The notes under the pieces were generated by a model that had not been told where the DNA came from, did no database searches, and saw only the letters and a program-made list of their open reading frames with translations. A stretch of DNA of 46,359 nt from Pirellulales bacterium (lineage in GTDB: Bacteria; Planctomycetota; Planctomycetia; Pirellulales; JACPPG01), in contig DASZWQ010000109.1 of NCBI GenBank assembly GCA_035546535.1, positions 1 to 46,359 of the forward strand. The letters are read 5' to 3'. The stretch's first letter is position 1, and every line of letters begins with the position of its first letter. Shown here piece by piece: positions 37,093-45,237 of this stretch. A program made the translations under genes and the position numbers.

Positions 37093-38346
37093 CTAACGCG
37101 AGTCGCCCAGCAGGCGGACCGTCACGCTTTCGCCCGCTTTAACGAGCCGATCGCCGGCGGGCAATGAAACGAGCGCATTGGCCGCGGTCAGCCCACGCAG
37201 GTCGGCCGAGCCGTGCCATGTGACGGGGGCGACCCGGGCGATCGCATCATTCCCGACCCGATAAATGGCCGGCAAGAAGGTGTGGCGGTCCCCGCGCTGC
37301 TGATAATCAGTTTCCAGCCGCGCGGTCTTCGACTGCCGACCGCCGCCCGTGCGGCCGCAAAGATGGTCAATCGCCGGGCGTACGAACAATTCGGCACAGA
37401 CAAAGCTGCTGACCGGATTGCCGGGCAGGCCGAAGACCAGGGTCGGGCGGTGGCGGCCGCGTGCCACGCCAAACCACAGAGGCTTGCCCGGCTTGAGGTT
37501 TAGCTTGTGGAAGACTTGTTCAACGCCGAGATCGGCGAGCACGCGTGGGACCAGGTCCAGTACGCCGGCCGACACGCCGCCGGACAGGATCAGCATATCG
37601 TTTTCCAGTCCGCGGGCGATTTTCTCGCGCAGGTCGGATTCATTGTCGCGCGCGATGGGCAACACCACCGGATCGCCACCGTCTGCGCGCACGGCCGACG
37701 CGAGTAATAGTCCGTTCGAGTTGCGTATCTGTCCGGCCGCAGGTGTTTCATGCGGTTCGATCAGCTCGTTACCGGTCGGCAGGATGGCAACGGTCGGCCG
37801 GGACGCGACCTGTATGCGTACGCGGCCCACTTCGGCCAACAGGCCGATCTCGGCAGCGCGCAATTGCGTGCCGGCGCGCAGCACAGTGTCGCCCGCGCGC
37901 AGCGATGTGCCGCGACGCAGGATATTTCGCCCGGCGCGTACGCCGGCGTCGCGGATGACCACGCGCCCCAGCGACGTTGCACCCTGCGGCTGCGATTCAT
38001 GCGGCCGGTGCTCGGTGCGTTCGACCATGACCACGGCGTCGGCGCCCGGCGGCATGGGGGCGCCGGTCATGATGCGCGTGGCCGTGCCGCGTTCCACGGC
38101 AACGGTCGGCACGTCGCCAGCGACGACTTCTTCGAGGATCACGAGCGAGGCCTCGCCCGAAGCCAGATCCTCGGCGATTATGGCGTAGCCATCGACGACC
38201 GATTTGTCGTAAGGGGGCGAATCGAGATCGCTGGCCACGTCTTCGGCCAGGATCGCGCCATCGGCTTCGGCCAGCGCTATTTCGCGTCGTGGCAGTGTTA
38301 CGCATTGCGCGAGAACGAGTGCCAGGGCTTCGTCGACCGAAAGCAT
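37093..38346 (-). CDS. moeA: Molybdopterin molybdotransferase MoeA
   Basis: 417 residues. MLSVDEALALVLAQCVTLPRREIALAEADGAILAEDVASDLDSPPYDKSVVDGYAI is the MoeA opening (usual PPFDNSAMDGYA). Then GTATRIMTGAPMPPGADAVVMVE, PTVAILPTGNELIEP..AGQIRNSNGLLLASAV (substrate-binding), SGGVSAGVLDLVPRVLADLGVEQVFHKLNLKPGKPLWFG and FGLPGNPVSSFVCAELFVRP. It inserts molybdate into adenylated molybdopterin. Two active-site-region words deviate: N to K in PPYDKS and the acidic residue in SGGVSAG, normally SGGVS.G(E/D). No other moa/mob gene is nearby. Full length, with the C-terminal domain present. Confidence 0.93.
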   Translation of the reverse strand: MLSVDEALALVLAQCVTLPRREIALAEADGAILAEDVASDLDSPPYDKSVVDGYAIIAEDLASGEASLVILEEVVAGDVPTVAVERGTATRIMTGAPMPPGADAVVMVERTEHRPHESQPQGATSLGRVVIRDAGVRAGRNILRRGTSLRAGDTVLRAGTQLRAAEIGLLAEVGRVRIQVASRPTVAILPTGNELIEPHETPAAGQIRNSNGLLLASAVRADGGDPVVLPIARDNESDLREKIARGLENDMLILSGGVSAGVLDLVPRVLADLGVEQVFHKLNLKPGKPLWFGVARGRHRPTLVFGLPGNPVSSFVCAELFVRPAIDHLCGRTGGGRQSKTARLETDYQQRGDRHTFLPAIYRVGNDAIARVAPVTWHGSADLRGLTAANALVSLPAGDRLVKAGESVTVRLLGDSR

Positions 38347-38357
38347 GTGTTTTCTAT

Positions 38358-38534
38358 GGCCGGCCTCTGTGAGGCCGGGATTTCACGGTGTCGCGGGCCA
38401 CGGAACATTTTTCGCATGGCGTCGCCTGGGTGGCCCTGACAACTCATTGTCAGGGCGCCGTAGGCGCTTCAGCATAAACCAGGTCAAGGTTCTTGCTGCT
38501 TCGCAGCACGGACAAGCAAGTTGTCCGTGCCACC
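38358..38534. repeat. Dispersed hairpin repeats between moeA and trpG-like gene (copy 2 of the hairpin-chain repeat)
   Basis: 38358-38380 has a GCCGGCC-tctgtga-GGCCGG stem that recurs at 39360. 38433-38534 is the second copy of the chain at 30699-30800: GCCCTGACA-actcat-TGTCAGGGC, TGCTGC-TTC-GCAGCA and GGACAA..TTGTCC then CCGTGCCACC. Stems are conserved while loop bases differ between copies. The trpG-like stop is at 38543. Confidence 0.85.
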
Positions 38535-38542
38535 CGGGAGAC

Positions 38543-39157
38543 TTACTTGCCGCGTGCCACGGTAGCTACCGGCCGACGAATCGCCAAAAACGCGCGCAGC
38601 ATGTCGCTGCCACGCGGCGTCAGAAAACTTTCGGGATGGAACTGCAATCCGTGTAGCGGGTAGCTGCGGTGGCGGATGCCCATAATTTCTTTTTCGCCGT
38701 CGGGACCATCGCACCAGGCACACATCTCGAATTCGTCGGAGAGCGTGCCGGGGCGAATCACCAGGCTGTGATAGCGCGTGGCCTGAAAGGGATTCTCCAG
38801 ACCCGCGAACAAGCCGCGATCGTCGTGGTACACGAGGTCCGTCTTGCCGTGCATCAGGCGGCGGGCGCGGACGATCTCGGCGCCGAATGCCTGGCCGATC
38901 GATTGATGCCCGAGACACACGCCGAGCGTGGGGATTTCCGACGCGAAGCGTTGAATGCACTCGACCGAGATGCCAGCCTCGCTGGGCGTGCACGGGCCGG
39001 GCGAAACGATCAAATGCGACGGAGCGAGGGCCGCGATCTCGTCGAGCGTGATCTGGTCGTTGCGGCGCACCTCAAGCGCCAGCGACGGGTCGATCTCGCC
39101 CAGCCGCTGCACGAGATTGTACGTGAACGAGTCGTAGTTATCGATCAACAGGATCAT
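38543..39157 (-). CDS. Anthranilate/aminodeoxychorismate synthase glutaminase subunit (TrpG/PabA)
   Basis: 204 residues. Class I glutamine amidotransferase: MILLIDNYDSFTYNLVQRLGEI, SPGPCTPSEAG, nucleophile Cys in LGVCLGHQSIGQAFG (about 79), and the His-Glu pair in LQFHPESFLTPRG. It supplies ammonia to TrpE (anthranilate) or PabB (aminodeoxychorismate). Neither partner is adjacent, so the two roles cannot be separated; many bacteria use one amphibolic subunit for both. The protein is of typical length. Downstream lie the hairpin-chain repeat and moeA. Confidence 0.93.
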   Translation of the reverse strand: MILLIDNYDSFTYNLVQRLGEIDPSLALEVRRNDQITLDEIAALAPSHLIVSPGPCTPSEAGISVECIQRFASEIPTLGVCLGHQSIGQAFGAEIVRARRLMHGKTDLVYHDDRGLFAGLENPFQATRYHSLVIRPGTLSDEFEMCAWCDGPDGEKEIMGIRHRSYPLHGLQFHPESFLTPRGSDMLRAFLAIRRPVATVARGK

Positions 39158-39602
39158 ACAAATCGGCTCAGGAGGGGGGACAGCTCTGCCTGTCGCCGGG
39201 TTCGTGCCTTGGGCGCCTCACGCTGCCAAATTGTCCGGCTGTCGAGTGCTGCCCGCGATCGAATTGGCAGTGGCCCGCCTGTCTGCGTTGTCCCAAGTTT
39301 ACCACACGGCCGCAGCCCTGGCAGGATGACGCAATCGGGCGAGCGTAGCTGTCTTCTGTAGCCGGCCCTCTGTGAGGCCGGAATCGTAGGGTGCGCTATG
39401 CGCACCACAAACGAAGTTCTCGCGGCACGGTGCCCACAGGGCACCCTACAGATCCCCGTTATAGCAATCTTGTTGCGGTACTCTGCTTGCAGATTTGTCA
39501 TCTGTCCGCGAGGCGCACGCGTTTGACAGTCCTCGCCCCTTGCGGCATTCTAGGCCTGGGCTGACACCGTTCTTGTTGTGCCGATTGGATCTCGAGCGCC
39601 CC
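39158..39602. other. Spacer with clustered hairpin repeats upstream of pntAB
   Basis: 445 bp divergent spacer. Nothing resembling a gene. 39360-39450 is a cluster of hairpins: GCCGGCC/GGCCGG, GGTGCGC-tat-GCGCACC, GGTGCCC-aca-GGGCACC and an outer GTAGGGTGC (39386-39394) with GCACCCTAC (39441-39449). Promoters for trpG-like and pntAB genes must be here. Confidence 0.6.
39360..39450. repeat. Clustered hairpin element (GGTGCGC/GGTGCCC)
   Basis: Three perfect 6-7 bp stems and a 9-bp outer stem (GTAGGGTGC/GCACCCTAC). It shares the GCCGGCC..GGCCGG stem with 38358-38380 and the GCGCACCACAA word with 28341. Confidence 0.75.
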
Positions 39603-40061
39603 ATGCCAAGACGAAGGATTAATCGGTTGTGGGGGGCTGCATTGTGGGGGGCACTGCCGGCGATCATCATCGCTGTCCTGGTCACGGTTGCCGGCGCTGA
39701 AGAAGCCGTGCCAATGGCCGCGGACATGACCTCCGCGGCCGCCGAACATGCCCGCCCAGCGCTCGACTACTGGTCGATGCTGTTTGTCTTCGTGCTCGCC
39801 ACGTTTGTGGGCTTGGGCGTGATTCGCCGCGTATCGCGGCTTCTGTATACGCCGCTCATGTCGCTGACGAACGCCATCTCGGCGATCGCGGTGGTCGGCT
39901 CGATCATCGTTACCGGCTCCAATTATCCGGCGCCGATTCGCTTGCTGGGCGCGATCGCGCTTTTTGCCTCGATGACGAACATCGTCAGCGGATTCTTGAT
40001 CACCGACCGCATGCTGAAGATGTTCAAGCACAGCCAGCCCGGCGGCGGAGAATCGACATGA
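39603..40061 (+). CDS. NAD(P) transhydrogenase, small membrane subunit (PntAB-type)
   Basis: 152 residues from ATG 39603. N-terminal signal-like TM helix (NRLWGAALWGALPAIIIAVLVTVAGA), a periplasmic linker, then three TM helices: LDYWSMLFVFVLATFVGLGVIRRVSRLLYTPLMSLTNAISAIAVVGSIIVTG and LLGAIALFASMTNIVSGFLITDRMLKMFK. This is the C-terminal membrane part of PntA, as a separate subunit in three-gene transhydrogenases. It forms the proton channel with PntB. The stop overlaps the pntB start (ATGA). The NAD(H)-binding subunit PntAA, normally just upstream, is absent. The N-terminal hydrophobic extension is an unusual addition. Confidence 0.9.
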   Translation: MPRRRINRLWGAALWGALPAIIIAVLVTVAGAEEAVPMAADMTSAAAEHARPALDYWSMLFVFVLATFVGLGVIRRVSRLLYTPLMSLTNAISAIAVVGSIIVTGSNYPAPIRLLGAIALFASMTNIVSGFLITDRMLKMFKHSQPGGGEST

Positions 40062-41482
40062 TTCACTCCGCCGTCCAGCTTGCCTACGTCATCGCCACGG
40101 CACTGTTCGTGTTGTCGTTGCATTGGATGAACGATCCGAAGACGGCCCGGCGCGGCGTCCAGGTCGGCGTGGCCGGCATGGTGCTGGCCGTGCTGTTCAC
40201 GTGGATCGAAGTGGCCGCGGCGTTCGGACAACTAGAACATCAACTGTGGATCATGGGCGCGATCGCGGCCGGCTTCGCCGTGGGCGTGCCGCTCTCGCGT
40301 GTCCCATTGACGGCTGTGCCGCAACGCACGGCGCTCTCGCACGCCTTCGGCGGACTGGCAACCGGTTTGGTCGGAACGGCCGAATATTTTGTTATGCGCG
40401 GCGAAGGTTTAGAACGCCTGACCGGTTTTCGCATGGCGGCGCTTGTGGCCGAGGTGATTCTCGGCTTTATCACGTTCACCGGCAGTTTGATGGCGGCCGG
40501 CAAGCTGCAAGAGTTGAAGTGGATTCCGCAGCGGCCGGTTACTTATCCATTTCAAAACTTCGGAAATATCGGCGTGCTCGCGCTGGCGGCATTATTGGGC
40601 CTGGCGCTCGTGCTCTATCCGGCCGAGGCGTGGTCGTCGGCCGCGTTTCTGACCGTGGCGGCGCTGTCATTAGCCTTCGGCGTGCTGCTGATTATTCCGA
40701 TCGGCGGCGCCGACATGCCGACCGTGATCTCGATTCTCAATTCCTACGCCGGGCTGTCGGCCGTGGCGATGGGCTTCGTGCTGGATAACAAACTGTTGAT
40801 CACCGCCGGCGCACTCGACGGCTCGAGCGGCCTGATCCTGTCGATCATCATGTGCCGGGCGATGAACCGGTCGTTCTTCAACGTCCTCTTCGGCGCGTTT
40901 GGCCAGGTGCAGGCGGCCGTGGCCAGCGGCGAACAACAAGCCTACAAGAGCGAATCGATCGAAGGGGCGGCGCAGATTTTGGAAATGGCCCGCAACGTGG
41001 TGATCGTGCCCGGCTATGGCATGGCCGTCGCGCAGGCGCATCACAAGGTGCGCGAGCTGTACGACTATCTGAAGAAACAAGGGGCGACCGTCAAGTTCGC
41101 CATCCATCCCGTGGCCGGACGCATGCCGGGACATATGAATGTGCTACTGGCCGAGGCCGAGATTCCGTACAACGATCTGGCCGAGATGGACGAAGTGAAC
41201 GCCGAGATGCCGCAGGTCGACGTGGCGCTGGTAATCGGGGCCAACGACATCGTGAACCCGGCCGCCCGGCACGACAAGAAAAGCCCCATCTATGGCATGC
41301 CGATCATCGACGCGGACAAGGCGCGGACAGTGTTCGCCATCAAACGCAGCAAAAACCCAGGCTTCGCGGGCATCGACAACGAGCTGTACTACGGCGATGC
41401 GACGTGGATGCTCTTTGGCGACGCCAAGGGCGTGGTCGGCGACCTGGTGAAGGCGCTCGCCGGCGATTCGGGGATTCACTAA
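40058..41482 (+). CDS. pntB: NAD(P) transhydrogenase beta subunit
   Basis: 474 residues. N-terminal ~260 residues have eight or nine TM helices (IHSAVQLAYVIATALFVLSLHWM; VTYPFQNFGNIGVLALAALLGLAL; LLIIPIGGADMPTVISILNSYAGLSAVAMGF). The C-terminal domain binds NADP(H): VVIVPGYGMAVAQAHHKVRELYDYL, VKFAIHPVAGRMPGHMNVLLAEAEIPY, LVIGANDIVNPAA and AVKRSKNPGFAGIDNELYY-like IKRSKNPGFAGIDNELYYGD. It couples proton entry to NADPH formation. Translationally coupled to pntAB. Confidence 0.97.
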   Translation: MIHSAVQLAYVIATALFVLSLHWMNDPKTARRGVQVGVAGMVLAVLFTWIEVAAAFGQLEHQLWIMGAIAAGFAVGVPLSRVPLTAVPQRTALSHAFGGLATGLVGTAEYFVMRGEGLERLTGFRMAALVAEVILGFITFTGSLMAAGKLQELKWIPQRPVTYPFQNFGNIGVLALAALLGLALVLYPAEAWSSAAFLTVAALSLAFGVLLIIPIGGADMPTVISILNSYAGLSAVAMGFVLDNKLLITAGALDGSSGLILSIIMCRAMNRSFFNVLFGAFGQVQAAVASGEQQAYKSESIEGAAQILEMARNVVIVPGYGMAVAQAHHKVRELYDYLKKQGATVKFAIHPVAGRMPGHMNVLLAEAEIPYNDLAEMDEVNAEMPQVDVALVIGANDIVNPAARHDKKSPIYGMPIIDADKARTVFAIKRSKNPGFAGIDNELYYGDATWMLFGDAKGVVGDLVKALAGDSGIH

Positions 41483-41493
41483 GCGGCTTTGCC

Positions 41494-41952
41494 TCAGTTG
41501 CCGCTATCTGGTTCGGCTTGCATCCGCGCGAGTGGCGGGCCTTCGAGCTTGATTGGCGGCAGAATGTTTTCCCCTTCGCCCACGATGACGGTCAGCAAAG
41601 GCTTTTCGGGATCGGCATACCGTCCCCGAAAGACGTCGGGGGAGGCGCGTGAAGCGCGATAGATCAGCGTCACCGCATAGTCACCCGGAACCGCCCCATC
41701 TCGTTCACTGTAGCTGTTCGGTGCAAACGTTCCGTCGGAGTCGACAATGGCGATCGGTCGGACTGCCCGCCAATCGTGCGTGTCTACGGGCATGGGCCAA
41801 AAAGTGACGGTCGCCCCCTGCAACGGTTGTCCGTTGTAGGTGACGCTTCCTTTGACAACGTGCCGCGTCGGAAGCCTTTGCTCTGCGCGTGAACAGCCGA
41901 ACGCGACAAGCGCCGGCACGAGCATCAGACATACGATTCGCATGTCGATCAT
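41494..41952 (-). CDS. Putative lipoprotein with carboxypeptidase-regulatory-like beta domain
   Basis: 152 residues from ATG 41952 (another in-frame ATG at 41943). The N-terminus (MRIVCLMLVPALVAFGCSRAE) looks like a lipoprotein signal with the modifiable Cys in VAFGC, although the word is a weak lipobox. The rest is a beta-sandwich-type VKGSVTYNGQPLQGATVTFWPMPVDTHDWRAVRPIAIVDSDGTFAPN...GAVPGDYAVTLIYRASRASP pattern, common in planctomycete secreted proteins that accompany DUF1559 genes. Function unknown. It converges with pntB (11 bp between stops) and lies 30 bp downstream of the DUF1559 gene. Confidence 0.82.
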   Translation of the reverse strand: MIDMRIVCLMLVPALVAFGCSRAEQRLPTRHVVKGSVTYNGQPLQGATVTFWPMPVDTHDWRAVRPIAIVDSDGTFAPNSYSERDGAVPGDYAVTLIYRASRASPDVFRGRYADPEKPLLTVIVGEGENILPPIKLEGPPLARMQAEPDSGN

Positions 41953-41982
41953 GTTTCGCGAATACGGACGGTAAGTCCGAAA

Positions 41983-42963
41983 CTATAAGTCACCGTCGAG
42001 AACATTGTCACCCGACGCGCGACTGACGATGGCAAGTAGAACCTGTGGCGAAATCGTTGCCTGTATGAATCGTACCGACCCGTCCAGGAACAGCGCGTTC
42101 ATGCCTGAGGGGTGGAACGCGTAGAACCCGCCGACATTATATTGCGTTCCGATATTGGCGCAATTGATCGTGCACGGGCCGTTCGCTTGCATGGACGTAC
42201 CCGTCGTGTCGAAGGTGGTCAGCCAGAAGGAAGTAGTCCCTCCCCAGGGCCCGTACCAGGCATAGGTCTTGGAAAACGGAATCGTGGGATTCTGCCTACT
42301 CCCCAAAACCCAACGGTCTGGCATGCCTGCGCGCTCGGCATAAGCGATCGTGTGTGATGCGCCGTCGAGAACCATGGGAAGCGTGACGCGTGTGTGCTGC
42401 GTAAAGTCGGCCGAATAGTGTTCAAAGGCTCCGATGCCGGCAGGATCCTGAGGCGGTCCGACGTCGAAATACATCGCGCGAACGCAGGCATAATCGCTCA
42501 TGGCGGCGTTCCACGGTGGCCGCGCATTGCCGGCATACGTAAGAGTGACATTGGCAGCAACCGTACGATCGGTCTCGGGTGTCGAGGGGCACTGCACGAC
42601 AGACAACTGCTGACCTACAACCGTATCGTTCGCGGTTTCGTCGCAGTTCACACGCACGTTGTATTGGCCGGCGAGCGCGCCTTGCTCAAAAAACGGCAAA
42701 AGATAGGGCATATGGCCCATCAGGCTCGTCGAACCGGGGACGACTCCCGGGTTGTAGAACGTCAGGACCAATTCGCGCTGCGTCCCTTCGTGTTCCAGAA
42801 TTGCCAGGCCGATTTGCTTCAAATTATTCTGACAATGCGCTCGTCGCGCCGCCTCGCGCGCGGCCTGCACCGCCGGCAATAGCAGGGCAATCAAGAGGCC
42901 GATGATAGCGATTACGACCAGCAACTCGACGAGGGTCAAACCGTTGCGCTTTCGTCGATGCAT
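41983..42963 (-). CDS. DUF1559 type-II-secretion pseudopilin-like protein
   Basis: 326 residues from ATG 42963 (GAGG 9 nt upstream; an upstream TTG is less likely). The N-terminus [60 protein letters not shown] is the prepilin-like signal and helix with the cleavage before LTLVEL. The C-terminal portion is the planctomycete-specific DUF1559 (SBP_bac_10-like): [39 protein letters not shown]. Dozens of paralogues occur per planctomycete genome. Presumed pilus-like or surface assembly role. Arranged with a lipoprotein downstream and a PEP-CTERM gene upstream on the same strand. Confidence 0.95.
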   Translation of the reverse strand: MHRRKRNGLTLVELLVVIAIIGLLIALLLPAVQAAREAARRAHCQNNLKQIGLAILEHEGTQRELVLTFYNPGVVPGSTSLMGHMPYLLPFFEQGALAGQYNVRVNCDETANDTVVGQQLSVVQCPSTPETDRTVAANVTLTYAGNARPPWNAAMSDYACVRAMYFDVGPPQDPAGIGAFEHYSADFTQHTRVTLPMVLDGASHTIAYAERAGMPDRWVLGSRQNPTIPFSKTYAWYGPWGGTTSFWLTTFDTTGTSMQANGPCTINCANIGTQYNVGGFYAFHPSGMNALFLDGSVRFIQATISPQVLLAIVSRASGDNVLDGDL

Positions 42964-43023
42964 AACGTCAGTCCTCAACGTCCAATAGTTCGATGGACTC
43001 GCGTGGCGCTTCGGATCCTGGCG

Positions 43024-43929
43024 TTACGCAACTGTCGTCGCGCAAGGTGCCACGGTTGTGCGGCACTTCCTGGCGAGAAAAAACACGCCCAACCCTCCGA
43101 CTGCGAGCAGGGGTAAACTGCCCGGCTCGGGCACGATCGCGGCGATTTCCGTGGCGCTTAGCGCGCCGTCATAGATGCGAATGAAATCGATGCGGCCGTC
43201 GCCGAACTCGTAATCGGCGCGGTGCGGATTTGCGGGGTCGGGGTCGAAGGTGAACAGATCGTCCTGGTAGAACCGCATCGTGTTGTCTCCGTGATCGAAG
43301 ACTGCGTCTCCTGCCGCATCATTGAAGCTAAAGAGCAATGTGGCCCCGGAGTACGCCTTGAATTCGCCAGTTGCATCGCGCGTGACGACTAGATCGAACC
43401 ATTGATTTTGGGTAATGACCGGCGTCGGCGACGAGCCGCCCGAATCGCCATAGAAGACGAGCGACGATTTGCCGCTGCCGGCGGTGGCTTCGTAGGCGTA
43501 CAGCCCGTTGTCGTAATAGACGTTCGACGTATAGCCCTTGCCCGGGTCGATGTCGTCGTAGCCACCATCCTTGAAGTCGAGCAGTTTGATGTATCCCCGA
43601 TCGTACGGCTGCGAGCGCAGTTCCTGCATGTCGAGCCGCATGTAAATCGTGTAGGCGCCGGGATCTGTCAGGCCCGGTGAGTTGAGTGTCAATCCGTTGT
43701 TGTTATTGTTCAGCTGAACGGCGGGGATCGTGGGCGTCAGTTGGTGATAGGTCGCGGTCATCGTGCCCCCTTCCGGCGTAATCGCGGGTCCGCCTAGTGA
43801 GTCGAGGTAGTTGCCGTTCAATTCGTAGTCATGCAACAAGGGTGCCGCGATCGCCGCCGTCGAGACATAGCCGATCACGGCCAGCGCGACGGCAACTCTG
43901 TTGAACTTTGATATATCAATAAACTTCAT
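43024..43929 (-). CDS. PEP-CTERM LamG-domain secreted protein
   Basis: 301 residues. Signal peptide at 1-28 (FNRVAVALAVIGYVSTAAIAA). Residues about 30-245 are a concanavalin-like LamG domain: LLHDYELNGNYLDSLGG, YTIYMRLDMQELRSQPYDRGYIKLLDFKDGGYDDIDPG, WFDLVVTRDATGEFKAYSG, DGRIDFIRIYDGALSATEIAAI. The C-terminus is the sorting signal VPEPGSLPLLAVGGLGVFFLARKCR: PEP, TM helix and basic end. It is exported and processed by an exosortase that is not in the window. Carbohydrate binding possible. Confidence 0.92.
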   Translation of the reverse strand: MKFIDISKFNRVAVALAVIGYVSTAAIAAPLLHDYELNGNYLDSLGGPAITPEGGTMTATYHQLTPTIPAVQLNNNNNGLTLNSPGLTDPGAYTIYMRLDMQELRSQPYDRGYIKLLDFKDGGYDDIDPGKGYTSNVYYDNGLYAYEATAGSGKSSLVFYGDSGGSSPTPVITQNQWFDLVVTRDATGEFKAYSGATLLFSFNDAAGDAVFDHGDNTMRFYQDDLFTFDPDPANPHRADYEFGDGRIDFIRIYDGALSATEIAAIVPEPGSLPLLAVGGLGVFFLARKCRTTVAPCATTVA

Positions 43930-44337
43930 ACCCAGCTTTCAAAAGAGGCTATGGTCAATTGACCGAGGGACGGAGTGCAACCGCGCACCGCACATGGGTG
44001 CAGAATGAGGTTGCGAACGAAAGTCCTAAGAGGGCGCTGGACCAGCTTCGTTCAAGGACGAACTGTGCTGGTCAGCGATGAGAGACTTTCAACTGCAATA
44101 GCGATTCCGGCAGTGTCTGTACTTGGCCGAACGGGCCCGAAGGAACGGGTCGAATTATCGGAATGCTATCGAGCCTCGTCAATCGCGTCGAACGACGATT
44201 GTGAGTTTCACCGCGAGCCATTGACATTTCGGCGCGATCGCGACGAAAAGATCATCACGCGTGGCGAAAAACTCGCCAGGCAACATTGAGGACTAACCGG
44301 CGAAATTGTAGATCACCGCTTGAATCGTGTTTTTCGA
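43930..44337. other. Gene-free spacer between PEP-CTERM and immunity-like genes
   Basis: 408 bp. A plus-strand frame at 43975-44289 (104 codons) gives an Arg-rich translation with no family features, so I do not call it. A nested inverted repeat is visible at about 43978-44014 (GCAACC/GGTTGC outside, GCACC/GGTGC inside). The promoter of the PEP-CTERM gene must be near 43940-43960. Confidence 0.5.
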
Positions 44338-45234
44338 CTAGACTTCGCGCGGCGGCAATTCTGGCTCGCGTTCGACTTCCTCGTCGGGCACCACGCCGAT
44401 GGGCAGCGAGACCATGCCTCGCGTGCCGCGTTGTCCGACCATCCGCGACCATCGCTCAGCCGTCACGCACAATTCTAAATCGTGTAGTGGACCAATCGTA
44501 AACACCTCGGGTAGCGGATCAGGCAAGTCGGCACGGGCGACAAAGTGGATCATGCTCGCCGCTTCGGACCAGTAACCGAAGCAGCGCGTGCCGCATGATC
44601 CACACTGCCATCCCGAAAAGTCCAGGCCACGAATGGCTACGTTAGGCGCGCCGGAGGGTCCGAGCAGTTCGAAATAGCGCTTTCGCGACCGCTTGTTGCG
44701 TTCGACAGGCTGGAACGTCAGATGGCGATGTTCCTCTCCGGAGAGCATCATGAGAAAGTCTTCGGAGAACACCCGTAGCCTTGCCCCCTGGAACCATAAC
44801 GAACCTGCATCGTTTCGGGCGTACGTCAGATGAAGTGGCCGTTGATTGCGGGGTCCTTGCGGGGTTCCGCATGTTCGACAACAAGGCGCTTTGAAAAAAC
44901 CGTCGTACCATGATTCACGGACTTCGCGCTCTTCGGGCGGCTCGAAAGGAATCCGTTTCGGCTCGTCGGTCTCGTAGCCGTCGTTACTTCCGAGCGCGAC
45001 GATGGCAGGTTGGCTGTAGCGTCGATCGAAGTCTGATTCCGGCAGTGGCGGAACGAACTCCAGAACGGCGTGATACGCCCCGCCGCGTTTTATGATCACC
45101 TCGAGAAACGTCTCGATCGCGGCATCGGAAGTCGGACCGCTGGCGCGCACGTCGGGCCGCGACTTGATCCAAACTTCGAAGCCCTCCTCAGTTTGGGACC
45201 AACTGCAAATGTAAACCGCTTCTTCGGGTGCCAT
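44338..45234 (-). CDS. Double-CXXCG motif protein (SitI6-type immunity-like)
   Basis: 298 residues. Two zinc-ribbon-like words, CRTCG (C119, C122-G123) and CGSCG (C211, C214-G215), lie about 92 residues apart. The region after the second (FGYWSEAASMIHFVARADLPDPLPEVFTIGPLHDLELCVTAERWSRMVGQRGTRGMVSLPIGVV) has the 'f.ig....l.vte...........f.p.gv' ending of the double-CXXCG family known from myxobacteria, where SitI6 is an immunity protein to a contact-delivered toxin. No signal peptide, so cytosolic, as an immunity protein would be. The N-terminal 110 residues are an extra region. Its start is 3 bp after the stop of the SUKH-ankyrin gene. No toxin gene is visible. Confidence 0.7.
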   Translation of the reverse strand: MAPEEAVYICSWSQTEEGFEVWIKSRPDVRASGPTSDAAIETFLEVIIKRGGAYHAVLEFVPPLPESDFDRRYSQPAIVALGSNDGYETDEPKRIPFEPPEEREVRESWYDGFFKAPCCRTCGTPQGPRNQRPLHLTYARNDAGSLWFQGARLRVFSEDFLMMLSGEEHRHLTFQPVERNKRSRKRYFELLGPSGAPNVAIRGLDFSGWQCGSCGTRCFGYWSEAASMIHFVARADLPDPLPEVFTIGPLHDLELCVTAERWSRMVGQRGTRGMVSLPIGVVPDEEVEREPELPPREV

Positions 45235-45237
45235 GTC

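Noticed and set aside
43975..44289. 104-codon plus-strand frame
   Set aside because: No start signal, Arg-rich, no family resemblance; probably chance in a spacer.
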